Shown: piece after piece, positions 54,983 through 62,764 of the stretch
Numbering within the stretch: position 1 is the stretch's first letter
How the letters are laid out: every line of letters starts with the position of its first letter
Origin: Paenibacillus terrigena DSM 21567
GTDB lineage: Bacteria; Bacillota; Bacilli; Paenibacillales; Paenibacillaceae
Direction of reading: 5' to 3'
DNA: 64,000 bases
Assembly (NCBI RefSeq): GCF_000374845.1
Contig: NZ_KB895429.1
Coordinates: 1 to 64,000, forward strand
Notes under the pieces: model-generated
The model's input: the letters and a program-made list of their open reading frames with translations, nothing else
Database searches by the model: none
What the model was told of the DNA's origin: nothing
Position numbers and translations under genes: made by a program

Positions 54983-55007
54983 AAAAAGAAGAGGTTTCCC
55001 TCTTCTT
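54983..55007 (-). terminator. Terminator after yabE
   Basis: AAGAAGAGG-GAAA-CCTCTTCTT, followed by TTTGTATTTTG on the minus strand. A GNRA-type loop closes a 9-bp stem. It stands just before rnmV. Confidence 0.88.
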
Positions 55008-55089
55008 ATCATGGCATATTGTTATGGATAATACTATATGATTAATACACGATTGGCAAATGAAGCATGGCCTAGAATTACGACCCTCA

Positions 55090-56214
55090 TTAGCTCGCCG
55101 ACGGTTTGACCGGTCCAATCACATAGACGGTATGCCCCTTCTTACGGCCGAATTTATTCGCTGTCTTTAGGGATTGAATATACACGTCAATCTTATTGCC
55201 CTTAATAGCGCCACCTGTATCTTCCGCTCGTCTAAATCCGACTCCTTCGATGTATACCCACCAACCAATCGGGATGACGTCCTTATCTACAGCGATTGTG
55301 CGCCCTTCGGTTACGGTCGTGCCTGAAGCCGTCCGCGTTCCAATGCCATCTTCTTCCGAAGAATAGGCGGTTAACGTTACATTTTTCAGCACTTTTGCAT
55401 ACTTCACTTCTTTACCAAGGCTATGAATTTTCGCAACCCCTGGTCCACCAGCAGACAAAGTTCGGACTTTAGCCTCAGGTTTCTTTGTACCATAAGCAAC
55501 AATCTTGTGTGTTGCCTTGGATTTATAGGCCTTATCAACCATTTTGATCGAAACCAACTTGCCATCTTCGAAGACCTTCTCAATCTTCTGAACAACAAGT
55601 CCAGACTTTCCGTCTTGGATTAGCTTCTGTTTGCCTTGTAGGAGCGTTGCATCGGGCTTTTTGACGAATTCAAAAGGAATCGATACTTCGCGATTTACCA
55701 TCTTCGTACTGACGCGTGTAATCTTAATATCCATTTTGTTCGAAATCGGTGTATTCAGCGCAGGTGTAATTTTATCGTCTTCAGATAATGGTATATTCGC
55801 AGCTGCGAGTACTTCTTTGACTGTTTTTTCGGTCGTAAACAAGTTTTTTGTCTGACCATCTGCTGTGACAAGAACGGGAACCGCACGCCAAATTTCAACG
55901 CTGTCACCATCCTTGAGCTCCGATTGGAGCGGCATCGACAGCTTGTCGTATGCGCCGACTTGTATAGCTTGTTCATCCAGTAGGTGCTGTAATACTGTGT
56001 TTGTCGTTTCGACCTGGATATGTTGTCCGTCTACGACCAGAGAAATATCCTTCTTGGCGTAAACATTCAGCACCACCATTAACATGAAAGTCATCGCGAG
56101 TGACAGTAGAGCCACGAGTGATATCAAACGCACGTTTTCATGCATCCATCGCAATGCGAAAGACATGCTGGATGATCGTGTACCATGGGATTCCTCAGTT
56201 TGGAAAACGCCCAC
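55090..56214 (-). CDS. yabE: Cell-wall-active G5/3D-domain protein (YabE, Rpf-like)
   Basis: A 374-residue secreted or membrane-anchored protein. After a cytoplasmic start comes a membrane helix (about 30-52), two or three DUF348 repeats (KDISLVVDGQHIQVETTNTV, 20 residues; TAD-GQTKNLFTTEKTVKEVL), a G5 domain (REVSIPFEFVKKPDATLLQG, 20 residues) and a C-terminal 3D domain (LTAYSSEEDGIG, AVDKDVIPIGWWVYIEG, AEDTGGAIKGNKIDVY) with the three Asp residues that name it. Such proteins are murein lytic or Rpf-like enzymes. It starts with GTG after GAAGGAGG. A c-di-AMP riboswitch precedes it. Confidence 0.92.
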   Translation of the reverse strand: MGVFQTEESHGTRSSSMSFALRWMHENVRLISLVALLSLAMTFMLMVVLNVYAKKDISLVVDGQHIQVETTNTVLQHLLDEQAIQVGAYDKLSMPLQSELKDGDSVEIWRAVPVLVTADGQTKNLFTTEKTVKEVLAAANIPLSEDDKITPALNTPISNKMDIKITRVSTKMVNREVSIPFEFVKKPDATLLQGKQKLIQDGKSGLVVQKIEKVFEDGKLVSIKMVDKAYKSKATHKIVAYGTKKPEAKVRTLSAGGPGVAKIHSLGKEVKYAKVLKNVTLTAYSSEEDGIGTRTASGTTVTEGRTIAVDKDVIPIGWWVYIEGVGFRRAEDTGGAIKGNKIDVYIQSLKTANKFGRKKGHTVYVIGPVKPSAS

Positions 56215-56402
56215 GTCTTCAGACCTCCTTCATAGTCCCGCCGTCAGGTGTTAAGCATGATCATAAATTGACGAAGACTATATACTGTATTTTTGCACAA
56301 CGGCCGCATCAACCTGCATGTGACAGCTGTACACCATCCTCTGTTAGGTACGTCCCCCCACCTCCTGTTCTGTAACAGTATGACGTCCTACTCAACTTTA
56401 TT

Positions 56403-56450
56403 CAAAAGAAAAGAAGCCTAGCGTAAAGAGGGTCTCTTTCGTGGCTTCCT
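56403..56450 (-). terminator. Expression-platform terminator of the c-di-AMP riboswitch
   Basis: AGGAAGCC pairs with GGCTTCTT, with an inner AAAGAG / CTCTTT stem, followed by TTCTTTT on the minus strand. It lies 30 nt after the aptamer and 190 nt before yabE, so the switch probably works by transcription termination. Confidence 0.85.
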
Positions 56451-56481
56451 GTTGGAAACAATAGTTGATGGCCGCACGAGG

Positions 56482-56662
56482 GTACCTCTCCCTGCACGCT
56501 TACGAGGTTAGCTGTCGGATTCGGACGTGAGAGTCGCCCTAAGATTGCTATCCCGCTCATGGCGAGAAGCCCTCTATTCACCCCATTAAGAAATCAATTA
56601 CGAACCCTCCTGAGAAGGTCCATATCGGTTCCCCCGCTCTCCAATTTGGAGACTCAGCGATA
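56482..56662 (-). ncRNA. c-di-AMP riboswitch aptamer (ydaO-yuaA leader)
   Basis: The minus strand begins CGCTGAGTCTCC, with GGAGAGCGGGGGAACCGAT, and ends TCCGACAGCTAACCTCGTAA followed by GCG and GGGAGAGG. These are the hallmark conserved blocks of the ydaO/yuaA RNA, which binds cyclic di-AMP and in B. subtilis turns genes off at high ligand. The family commonly controls potassium transport and cell-wall hydrolases; here the target is the 3D-domain protein YabE. Confidence 0.93.
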
Positions 56663-56680
56663 CAAAATGGATGGAACAAT

Positions 56681-56700
56681 ATTCAAACTCTGATTTGAAT
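56681..56700 (-). promoter_or_regulatory. Inverted repeat at the riboswitch transcription start
   Basis: ATTCAAA and TTTGAAT separated by 6 bp, overlapping the region just after the -10. It could be a repressor operator or the base of an RNA hairpin ahead of the aptamer. Confidence 0.35.
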
Positions 56701-56728
56701 CATACTCTGAATGCTCCATGCTTGTAAA
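56699..56728 (-). promoter_or_regulatory. Promoter for the riboswitch-yabE transcript
   Basis: TTTACA (56723-56728), 18 bp, TATGAT (56699-56704) on the minus strand, about 30 nt before the aptamer. The stretch between it and tatD (56729-56850) is AT-rich with no other signal. Confidence 0.6.
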
Positions 56729-56850
56729 GAAGGCATCAAACTCATTTTTAGATATTAATGGTTAAAATTTTGTAATATTCTTCGATTTTTGAGATGAAAA
56801 CTACCTATTTCACCCGTTTATTAGGTTTTTCATGCGTTTTTCACCGTTTT

Positions 56851-57618
56851 TCATCCTAAGCGGAAACAGGCTTGGGCATTTTTCATCGTAATTTTAGCAA
56901 CTTCTTCCAAATTTAGCCCTTTTATTTCCGCTGCTGCCTCCGCGACAAGACGTACATAACCTGTCTCATTTCGCTTCCCGCGATAGGGGTGCGGCGTCAA
57001 ATATGGCGAGTCTGTTTCGATCAAAAATCGGTCATTCGGAACGTTCGCGAGCACCTCTTTGGGAACCCTTGCATTCTTGAATGTAAGGGGGCCGCCAAAT
57101 GAAATATAGAATCCCAAATCTAGGCATTGCTTGGCAATTTCCCAGCTGCCGGAGAAGCAGTGCATTACGCCTCCACATTCCTCAGCATGCTCTTCGCGCA
57201 AAATGCGAACGACATCCTCGTGCGCATCCCGATCATGAATAACGATCGGCATATTAAGACGCTTTGCTAACCGAATTTGTTCACGGAATACGCGATGCTG
57301 CACATCCTTTGGTGAGGTATCCCAGTAGTAGTCCAGTCCGATCTCACCAATCGCAACAACCTTCTCATGTGCACATAACTTTTCAATCCACTCGAGGTCA
57401 CCAGGCTGCATCGTAATCGCGTCTTGCGGGTGCCAGCCTACAGCAGCATAGATAAAATCATAGCTTTCCGCCAATTTCATGGTCGTCGGGATCGTCTCAC
57501 GGTTAAACCCGATATTGATCATCTGCGTAACGCCTTGCTCCAGCGCTCTTGCAATGACTTCCTCCCGATCTTCGTCGAATTGTTCAGCGTCTAAATGCGT
57601 ATGTGTGTCGAATAACAT
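56851..57618 (-). CDS. tatD: TatD family metal-dependent deoxyribonuclease
   Basis: TatD proteins are 3'-5' exonucleases with a TIM-barrel and two metals. The metal ligands show as MLFDTHTHLD at the start, GEIGLDYYWD near 92, VIHDRDAHED near 126, MHCFSGSWE near 152 and the final IETDSPYLTP near 203. It has 255 residues. AAGGAG precedes the ATG. It follows the HD hydrolase gene by about 50 bp, and the riboswitch-yabE unit comes next. Confidence 0.95.
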   Translation of the reverse strand: MLFDTHTHLDAEQFDEDREEVIARALEQGVTQMINIGFNRETIPTTMKLAESYDFIYAAVGWHPQDAITMQPGDLEWIEKLCAHEKVVAIGEIGLDYYWDTSPKDVQHRVFREQIRLAKRLNMPIVIHDRDAHEDVVRILREEHAEECGGVMHCFSGSWEIAKQCLDLGFYISFGGPLTFKNARVPKEVLANVPNDRFLIETDSPYLTPHPYRGKRNETGYVRLVAEAAAEIKGLNLEEVAKITMKNAQACFRLG

Positions 57619-57668
57619 CAGTCCATAATCTCCTTCTAATGTCTTAATTTGATATCTTTTGTCCTTGA

Positions 57669-58964
57669 TTATGTCGTTGGCATATCGAATAATTTAGAAA
57701 TTTCCCGATCAAGCAGGTGGGCAGCGGCGTGTAGTTTATTTTCAGGAAAATACAAACGAAATTTGCCTTTGCGAATGCCGCTGATTGAACGCACAATTTC
57801 GGATACTTCGGAAATTTCCCGAAGCTGTTCATGATGATCCAAGAGCACTATCTGCTTGCCCATCGGATGTTCTCCTGAGCGATAAATCGAATAGGATAAG
57901 TCCGTTGGCGAGTCAATTTCCAGATCGTAGGCTGGATTTAACCCGGCATGTACGAATTGCTCATGTATCTTATCTTTTTGCTGATCATCCAAGTGATCTA
58001 ACGTGACATATTTATATAATTTACGTTCCATGAACCGATCGCATAGATCCGCAAGGATCTCATCTTGCTCCTGCGTCCACTGCATAAATACCGTCTGAAT
58101 CAATGCCTCATCGAGACGTATATATTGTTCCATTGAAATTTTTCCTTCAAATAAAGAAGGTAATGGCTCGAGCATGAATTGGAACGAATACCCGTTGTCA
58201 TACAATTCTTGTGCCCGTTTGAAAATTTGTCGCAGGATAATTTCAGAGCTGCGTGTCACAGGATGGAAATAAACCTGCCAGTACATCTGGTATCTCGACA
58301 TCAAATAATCCTCGATCGCATGCATACCGCTCTCCTTCACAACAATGCGGCCTCGATAAGGTCTTAACACCCGAAGTATGCGATCCATGTCGAATGTCCC
58401 GTAATTCACACCGGTAAAATACGCGTCTCGAAGTAAATAGTCCATACGGTCCGCATCGAGTGCACTGGATACAAGATGAACAACAATAGGTTTATCGTAC
58501 GTCTTCTGAATAACAGATGCAACCTGCTCCGGGAAGTCATCCGATATTCGTCGTAGAACCTCATGGATTTCCGAGTTCTCTCGAATGATTCGACAAGTCC
58601 AATCTTCATGATGCATCTGAAACGCCTCTTCAATCGAATGCGAGAACGGCCCATGGCCAAGATCATGTAGCAGCGCTGCACACAGCGCAAGCAGCCTCTC
58701 TTCCTGCGGCCAATCTGAATACCCGCTTCGTTCGAATTGCGAAATAATTCTGCGCGTAATCTCATACACGCCCAAGGAGTGCGAAAATCGGCTATGCTCC
58801 GCCCCATGAAAGGTTAAGTAAGACGTTCCTAACTGCCGTATCCGGCGTAATCGCTGAAATTCTTTAGCATTGATCAAGTCCCAAATGGTCTGATCCTGCA
58901 CATGAATATATTTATGTACCGGGTCTTTGAATACCTTTTCTTCTTGTAATTGTAAACTATACAT
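57669..58964 (-). CDS. HD-domain phosphohydrolase (dNTPase/SAMHD1-like, YwfO family)
   Basis: A 431-residue soluble protein. The HD domain (about 45-190) has LGTSYLTFHGAEHSRFSHSL (20 residues), with the first His, LLHDLGHGPFSHSIEEAF carrying the HD pair near 100 and SSALDADRMDYLLRD with the distal Asp near 170. This pattern is that of dNTP triphosphohydrolases such as B. subtilis YwfO and human SAMHD1. GGGAGGG precedes the ATG. It occupies the place where B. subtilis has metS. Substrate is inferred from the family. Confidence 0.9.
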   Translation of the reverse strand: MYSLQLQEEKVFKDPVHKYIHVQDQTIWDLINAKEFQRLRRIRQLGTSYLTFHGAEHSRFSHSLGVYEITRRIISQFERSGYSDWPQEERLLALCAALLHDLGHGPFSHSIEEAFQMHHEDWTCRIIRENSEIHEVLRRISDDFPEQVASVIQKTYDKPIVVHLVSSALDADRMDYLLRDAYFTGVNYGTFDMDRILRVLRPYRGRIVVKESGMHAIEDYLMSRYQMYWQVYFHPVTRSSEIILRQIFKRAQELYDNGYSFQFMLEPLPSLFEGKISMEQYIRLDEALIQTVFMQWTQEQDEILADLCDRFMERKLYKYVTLDHLDDQQKDKIHEQFVHAGLNPAYDLEIDSPTDLSYSIYRSGEHPMGKQIVLLDHHEQLREISEVSEIVRSISGIRKGKFRLYFPENKLHAAAHLLDREISKLFDMPTT

Positions 58965-59015
58965 ATCTCATACCCTCCCTATCGAACTAGAATAAAGTCG
59001 TACAACTATAGATTT

Positions 59016-59022
59016 TGTCGAA
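59016..59022 (+). promoter_or_regulatory. 0A-box-like heptamer upstream of abrB
   Basis: TGTCGAA is an exact match to the Spo0A box core, in the divergent region between the HD hydrolase gene and abrB. As a lone heptamer it could be by chance. Confidence 0.35.
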
Positions 59023-59147
59023 TCGTGTCAGTTTTATTTTTCCAATTCATTTTCGTAGACTTTTAGACTCAAAAACCCGTCTTCCCTTGATTTATCTACT
59101 ATTAGTAGCAGCCCATATATTGCTAGGTCTAGCATTGATTTTATAGG

Positions 59148-59176
59148 TTGACTATTTTGGGAATGCTTGGTACTAT
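59148..59176 (+). promoter_or_regulatory. Sigma-A promoter of abrB
   Basis: TTGACT (59148-59153), 17 bp, TACTAT (59171-59176) on the plus strand, giving a leader of about 65 nt. This is the only plus-strand promoter with an assigned gene in the window. The rest of the 58965-59147 divergent region shows no second clear promoter for the HD gene. Confidence 0.8.
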
Positions 59177-59201
59177 TATATTCATGAAAAACATAGAACT
59201 A

Positions 59202-59218
59202 TGTCGACATTTGTCGAT
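59202..59218 (+). promoter_or_regulatory. Tandem 0A-like boxes downstream of the abrB start point
   Basis: TGTCGACATTTGTCGAT holds two TGTCGA cores 10 bp apart (59202 and 59212), about 20-35 nt after the expected transcription start. In B. subtilis Spo0A-P represses abrB by binding tandem 0A boxes downstream of its promoter, so the arrangement fits. Confidence 0.65.
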
Positions 59219-59248
59219 TCTTTAAATGGTGAGAGGAGCAATAACAAA

Positions 59249-59503
59249 ATGATGAAAAGTACGGGCATTGTAAGAAAAGTTGATGAATTGGGCCGCGTCG
59301 TTATTCCGATTGAACTACGCCGCACATTAGGCATTGGAGAAAAAGACGCGCTTGAGATTTATGTTGATGGTGAGCGTATTATGCTTAAGAAATACGAGCC
59401 TGCTTGTATCTTCTGTGGTAATGCCGAGAACGTTACATACTTTAAGGGAAAAATAATTTGTCACGAATGCTTATCAGATATCCCAACACCTGTGACAAAA
59501 TAA
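59249..59503 (+). CDS. abrB: Transition-state regulator AbrB
   Basis: AbrB represses post-exponential genes during growth. An 84-85-residue protein: swapped-hairpin DNA-binding domain KSTGIVRKVDELGRVVIPIE (20 residues) to about 50, then a C-terminal part with two CxxC pairs (CIFCGN and CHEC) that resembles a small zinc ribbon and is unlike the B. subtilis C-terminus. GAGAGGAG precedes tandem ATGs (59249, 59252). An in-frame ATG at 59201 lies inside the 0A boxes and has no ribosome site. It is the only plus-strand gene, transcribed against all neighbours. Confidence 0.95.
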   Translation: MMKSTGIVRKVDELGRVVIPIELRRTLGIGEKDALEIYVDGERIMLKKYEPACIFCGNAENVTYFKGKIICHECLSDIPTPVTK

Positions 59504-59565
59504 AAAAATTAGTATATAATAGATTTACCAAACTTATTAATTCTAACCTTTTTATATCTCCTTGG

Positions 59566-59609
59566 TACCTTCGGTGGCCCTAACCTGCCCAGAAGGTATA
59601 TTTTTTTTC
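59566..59609 (+). terminator. Terminator after abrB
   Basis: TACCTTC and GAAGGTA pair around 19 nt with minor inner pairing, then TATTTTTTTT. It lies 62 nt past the abrB stop and 13 nt before repeat copy 4. Confidence 0.85.
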
Positions 59610-59622
59610 TCCATATATGGAA

Positions 59623-59786
59623 GTTCAAAATCGGCTTATGATCATGATGTGATTCGGGAGGTTGTTTCGACGTCGAATCTTGCTTTCAACTTCGAAGTCC
59701 GATGCTCATTTAGGTTTCGCCTAAACTCCGCTTCTCCTTCTTCAGTTTCAATCAACCTTCTTGATGCTGATAAGCCGATTTTGAAC
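59623..59786 (-). repeat. Palindromic intergenic element, copy 4 (short class, 164 bp, inverted)
   Basis: Perfect 16-bp terminal inverted repeats GTTCAAAATCGGCTTA / TAAGCCGATTTTGAAC. Read on the minus strand it aligns over its whole length with copy 3, and its core (GCGGAGTTTAGGCGAAACCT, then AAGATTCGA) matches copy 2. It is diverged from the three folate-operon copies but retains the TTTAGG / CCTAAA hairpin. It lies between the convergent rsmI and abrB genes, 37 nt past the rsmI stop, and may serve as the rsmI terminator. Confidence 0.85.
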
Positions 59787-59823
59787 CTTTATTAAAATAA
59801 AACTTAATGCTATAGCCCTTCAC

Positions 59824-60708
59824 TTATAAGAGAGAGTTATAAATGTCCCTTCTCGATACATTGCGATCTGCGGCGGCTTGTTTCATGGCTTCCTTCCGAT
59901 TACCCCCGTTACGCTCCTCATAATGCGCAACATGCGCCTCAATTGACAGGGACTCCCACCATACCGTCTGATCGGCAGATGCCGAGCCATCGGAAGGCTC
60001 TAGCACGAGACAGTATTCCCCTTGCGGCGGATGCTCCTCAAGCCATGCAAGGCATTCTTCAATGGTTCCACGCGCGAACTCTTCATATCTCTTCGTCAGC
60101 TCTCTGGCCATCACAATTCGGCGATTCCCGAGTACCCGGTGCATATGCTCTAATGTCTTCGACACACGATGGGGTGATTCATAGAACAATAATGTCCCTT
60201 CAGACATGCGAAGAGATTCCAAGACCTGTTCAACCGACTTCTTATCCCGAGGTAAGAACCCGACAAAGGTAAACCGTTCTGTAGGCAGTCCCGATACGAT
60301 TAAAGCCGATAGCGCTGCATTGGCACCTGGTATCGGTACGACCGAGATATCGTTCTCAATCGCCAACGCTACAAGATCCGTCCCAGGATCTGAAATCGCG
60401 GGTAGACCAGCATCGCTGACCAAGGCAATATTTTTTCCTTCTATTAAATAACGTATCAGCTCTGGACCACTAGCATGTTTATTATGCTCATGATAACTGT
60501 ACAATGTCTTGGACGGAATCTCAAAGTGTGTGAGTAGCTTGCGGCTCTGACGGGTGTCTTCTGCGGCAATCACATCGACCTCTTGCAGCGTGCGTACAGC
60601 ACGATACGTCATATCTTCCAGGTTACCAATTGGCGTTGCCACCAAATATAATGTACCTGCTTGCGGTTCAGATCCTCTCTGAAAGCTTTTCTGTAAATTC
60701 CAAGTCAT
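59824..60708 (-). CDS. rsmI: 16S rRNA 2'-O-ribose methyltransferase RsmI
   Basis: RsmI methylates C1402 of 16S rRNA. It belongs to the tetrapyrrole-methylase fold: LYLVATPIGNLEDMTYRAV near 21, AAEDTRQSRKLLTHF near 49, LVSDAGLPAISDPG near 95, VPIPGANAALSAL near 122 and FYESPHR near 175. The 294 residues are typical. GGGGAGAG precedes the ATG, which overlaps the end of yabB by 4 bp. The small gene yazA that lies between them in B. subtilis is absent. Confidence 0.95.
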   Translation of the reverse strand: MTWNLQKSFQRGSEPQAGTLYLVATPIGNLEDMTYRAVRTLQEVDVIAAEDTRQSRKLLTHFEIPSKTLYSYHEHNKHASGPELIRYLIEGKNIALVSDAGLPAISDPGTDLVALAIENDISVVPIPGANAALSALIVSGLPTERFTFVGFLPRDKKSVEQVLESLRMSEGTLLFYESPHRVSKTLEHMHRVLGNRRIVMARELTKRYEEFARGTIEECLAWLEEHPPQGEYCLVLEPSDGSASADQTVWWESLSIEAHVAHYEERNGGNRKEAMKQAAADRNVSRRDIYNSLL

Positions 60709-61472
60709 TTGTCTCTCCCCACTTTAGGCCCATAATAGATTTGCAATAACTCTTCGCAATATTCATTGTTCTCATTATAGACAATGAGTGGTGGTAATAA
60801 CCGAAGGTCTGGTTTGCCATCACGAATCGCTTCGATGAGCACCATATTCGCTTCCTGGTCGATTCGTGAATGCACAAAACGTATCCGCTTCGGTTCAAGC
60901 TTATGCTCCCGCATCATACTCACAATTTCGCCAAGTCTAGAGGGCCTGTGAACCATCGAGACCTTCCCACCCGTCCGAATCAGCCGCTTGCATGCGACAA
61001 TGACATCTTCTAACGTACAACCAAGCTCATGCCTTGCCATCGCTTGATGGCTATTGAGCTTATGCTCCCCCGTTAGCATCTTCATATAAGGCGGATTAAC
61101 GGTAATGGCATCGTAGATTTCATATCCGACTTCTTGATAATACGTCTTCAAATCCCCTTGAACGATGTGAATTCGCTCCTGCAGCCCATTAAGCTCAACA
61201 CTGCGACATGCCATATCATGCAGACGGGATTGAATTTCTACCCCATCAATCTTCGCTTCTGTCCGCGTCGAGAGAAGAAGTGGGACCACACCATTACCCG
61301 TACACAAGTCAAGTATTCGCCCACGTTTCGGAACAGCAGCGAACCTTGCCAATAAGACCGCATCCATCGAGAAGCTGAACACTTCATCACTCTGAATAAT
61401 TCGAAGCTCATGCGTTAATAAATCATCCACCCGCTCCGATGGCTGTAATTTCAGTTCTTCCATGACATTCAT
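60705..61472 (-). CDS. yabB: tRNA1(Val) (adenine37-N6)-methyltransferase family protein (YabB/TrmN6)
   Basis: A SAM-dependent methyltransferase of 255 residues. The SAM loop ILDLCTGNGVVPLLLS is near 53 and the catalytic NPPYMKM near 128. Homologues modify A37 of tRNA-Val. The ATG at 61472 has GAGGAAAGG upstream; the frame is open to 61493. The position between yabA and rsmI is as in B. subtilis. Confidence 0.92.
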   Translation of the reverse strand: MNVMEELKLQPSERVDDLLTHELRIIQSDEVFSFSMDAVLLARFAAVPKRGRILDLCTGNGVVPLLLSTRTEAKIDGVEIQSRLHDMACRSVELNGLQERIHIVQGDLKTYYQEVGYEIYDAITVNPPYMKMLTGEHKLNSHQAMARHELGCTLEDVIVACKRLIRTGGKVSMVHRPSRLGEIVSMMREHKLEPKRIRFVHSRIDQEANMVLIEAIRDGKPDLRLLPPLIVYNENNEYCEELLQIYYGPKVGRDK

Positions 61473-61495
61473 ACGTTCCTTTCCTCGGATCAATT

Positions 61496-61527
61496 AAAAA
61501 AAACCGTAGGCAGAGTCTACCTACGGT
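61496..61527 (-). terminator. Terminator after yabA
   Basis: ACCGTAGG / CCTACGGT with a short loop, then TTTTTTT on the minus strand, in the gap before yabB. Confidence 0.9.
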
Positions 61528-61529
61528 CG

Positions 61530-61934
61530 TTATTTATTCAAAAATGACAGACAGAACAGGCAATCGCCTTCGGTCCGCAAATGTCCGTAATATACGTTAC
61601 AAATATGGAAACCTTCGTGATACAAACGCGCCAAATTATCATGGCCTTCACCGACAATCGCACTAGCTGCGTTCGCCATCGCTTCCGGATGAATTACCGG
61701 AACTTTCGACGACTTGGTAACAGCTTGATTCACAGCCTCGGCTGCTACGTGTTGTTCTTGTGGCATGGACTCACGCCGAAGCACGCGCCTCAGCTGCTGA
61801 TTCTCCATACTTAACCGTTTGTTCTCTTCTAATAACTGCTTAACCACAAGCTTCAGTTCACCCAATTGCTCATGCAGGTTCCCTGCTTGTGATTCAATAT
61901 TATGAATTTGTGTGAAAATCTCTTTTTTCTCCAA
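61530..61934 (-). CDS. yabA: Replication initiation control protein YabA
   Basis: YabA binds DnaA and DnaN and limits re-initiation. The 134-residue protein has an N-terminal coiled coil (about 1-62: [20 protein letters not shown], 20 residues), a linker and a C-terminal zinc-binding domain [18 protein letters not shown] and [11 protein letters not shown] with Cys/His ligands. By comparison with the family the start is the TTG at 61934, preceded by GGGGTGGG. It lies 10-30 bp after ricT. Confidence 0.94.
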   Translation of the reverse strand: MEKKEIFTQIHNIESQAGNLHEQLGELKLVVKQLLEENKRLSMENQQLRRVLRRESMPQEQHVAAEAVNQAVTKSSKVPVIHPEAMANAASAIVGEGHDNLARLYHEGFHICNVYYGHLRTEGDCLFCLSFLNK

Positions 61935-61962
61935 GTTCCCACCCCAGAGCAATCAATTGTAC

Positions 61963-62763
61963 TTATTTTACCACAACATCATCAAAAGGAAGTTCTTTCA
62001 CTTTACCCAAATCAAATATTTGAACGTGAACTATACGCTCACCAGCATTGATACCTACGACTTTTCCTTCACCGTATGAAGTAATAACGATTTTACCGGT
62101 GCTTGGAAGTTCTTCCTTCACACTTTCATAGTTATCATGCTCAAATTTCAAGCAACACATGAGGCGTCCGCATAAACCGGATATTTTCGTTGGATTTAAG
62201 GATAAGTTCTGGTCTTTAGCCATCTTGATCGAGACCGGCTCGAAATCTCCAAGCCAGGAAGAACAACATAGAATACGTCCGCATGGGCCAATACCGCCCA
62301 GCATCTTCGCTTCATCACGAACACCGATCTGACGAAGTTCAATCCTTGTCCGAAAAATGCTCGCTAAATCCTTGACCAATTCTCTAAAATCAACGCGCCC
62401 TTCGGCTGTAAAATAGAAAATAATTTTATTCCGATCGAACGTGAACTCGACGTCCACCAATTTCATCTTCAATTGATGATCTCGGATTTTATCTAAACAC
62501 GTTGTGAGCGCATTTCTTGCTGCAAATTTGTTCTCTTCAACAATACGTGCATCGTTATCATCTGCGATCCGAATCACTTTCTTCAGCGGTAAGACGACAT
62601 CTGACTCGCCCACGCTTTTCGGCCCAATGACAACCTTGCCGTATTCTACGCCGCGTACCGTCTCCACAATCACATGCTGATCTCTCTCGACCGGCAGATC
62701 TAATGGATCGAAATAATAGATTTTGCCCGCTTTCTTGAAACGGACACCCACCACGTTGTACAC
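61963..62763 (-). CDS. ricT: RicT (YaaT), component of the RicAFT Fe-S complex
   Basis: RicT forms the Y-complex with RicA and RicF. It carries Fe-S clusters and affects RNase Y processing, sporulation, competence and biofilm formation. The 266-residue PSP1-domain protein has Cys groups GIGPCGRILCCSSWLG near 160 and GLCGRLMCCLKFEHDNYE near 197. The start is GTG at 62763 (family start YNVVGVRFKKAG), after AGGGGGG. It overlaps nothing and follows holB by 1 bp. Confidence 0.94.
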   Translation of the reverse strand: MYNVVGVRFKKAGKIYYFDPLDLPVERDQHVIVETVRGVEYGKVVIGPKSVGESDVVLPLKKVIRIADDNDARIVEENKFAARNALTTCLDKIRDHQLKMKLVDVEFTFDRNKIIFYFTAEGRVDFRELVKDLASIFRTRIELRQIGVRDEAKMLGGIGPCGRILCCSSWLGDFEPVSIKMAKDQNLSLNPTKISGLCGRLMCCLKFEHDNYESVKEELPSTGKIVITSYGEGKVVGINAGERIVHVQIFDLGKVKELPFDDVVVK

Positions 62764-62764
62764 A

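Noticed and set aside
56403-56850. T-box or other riboswitch class in front of yabE
   Set aside because: The conserved blocks are those of the ydaO/yuaA RNA. No T-box sequence is present.
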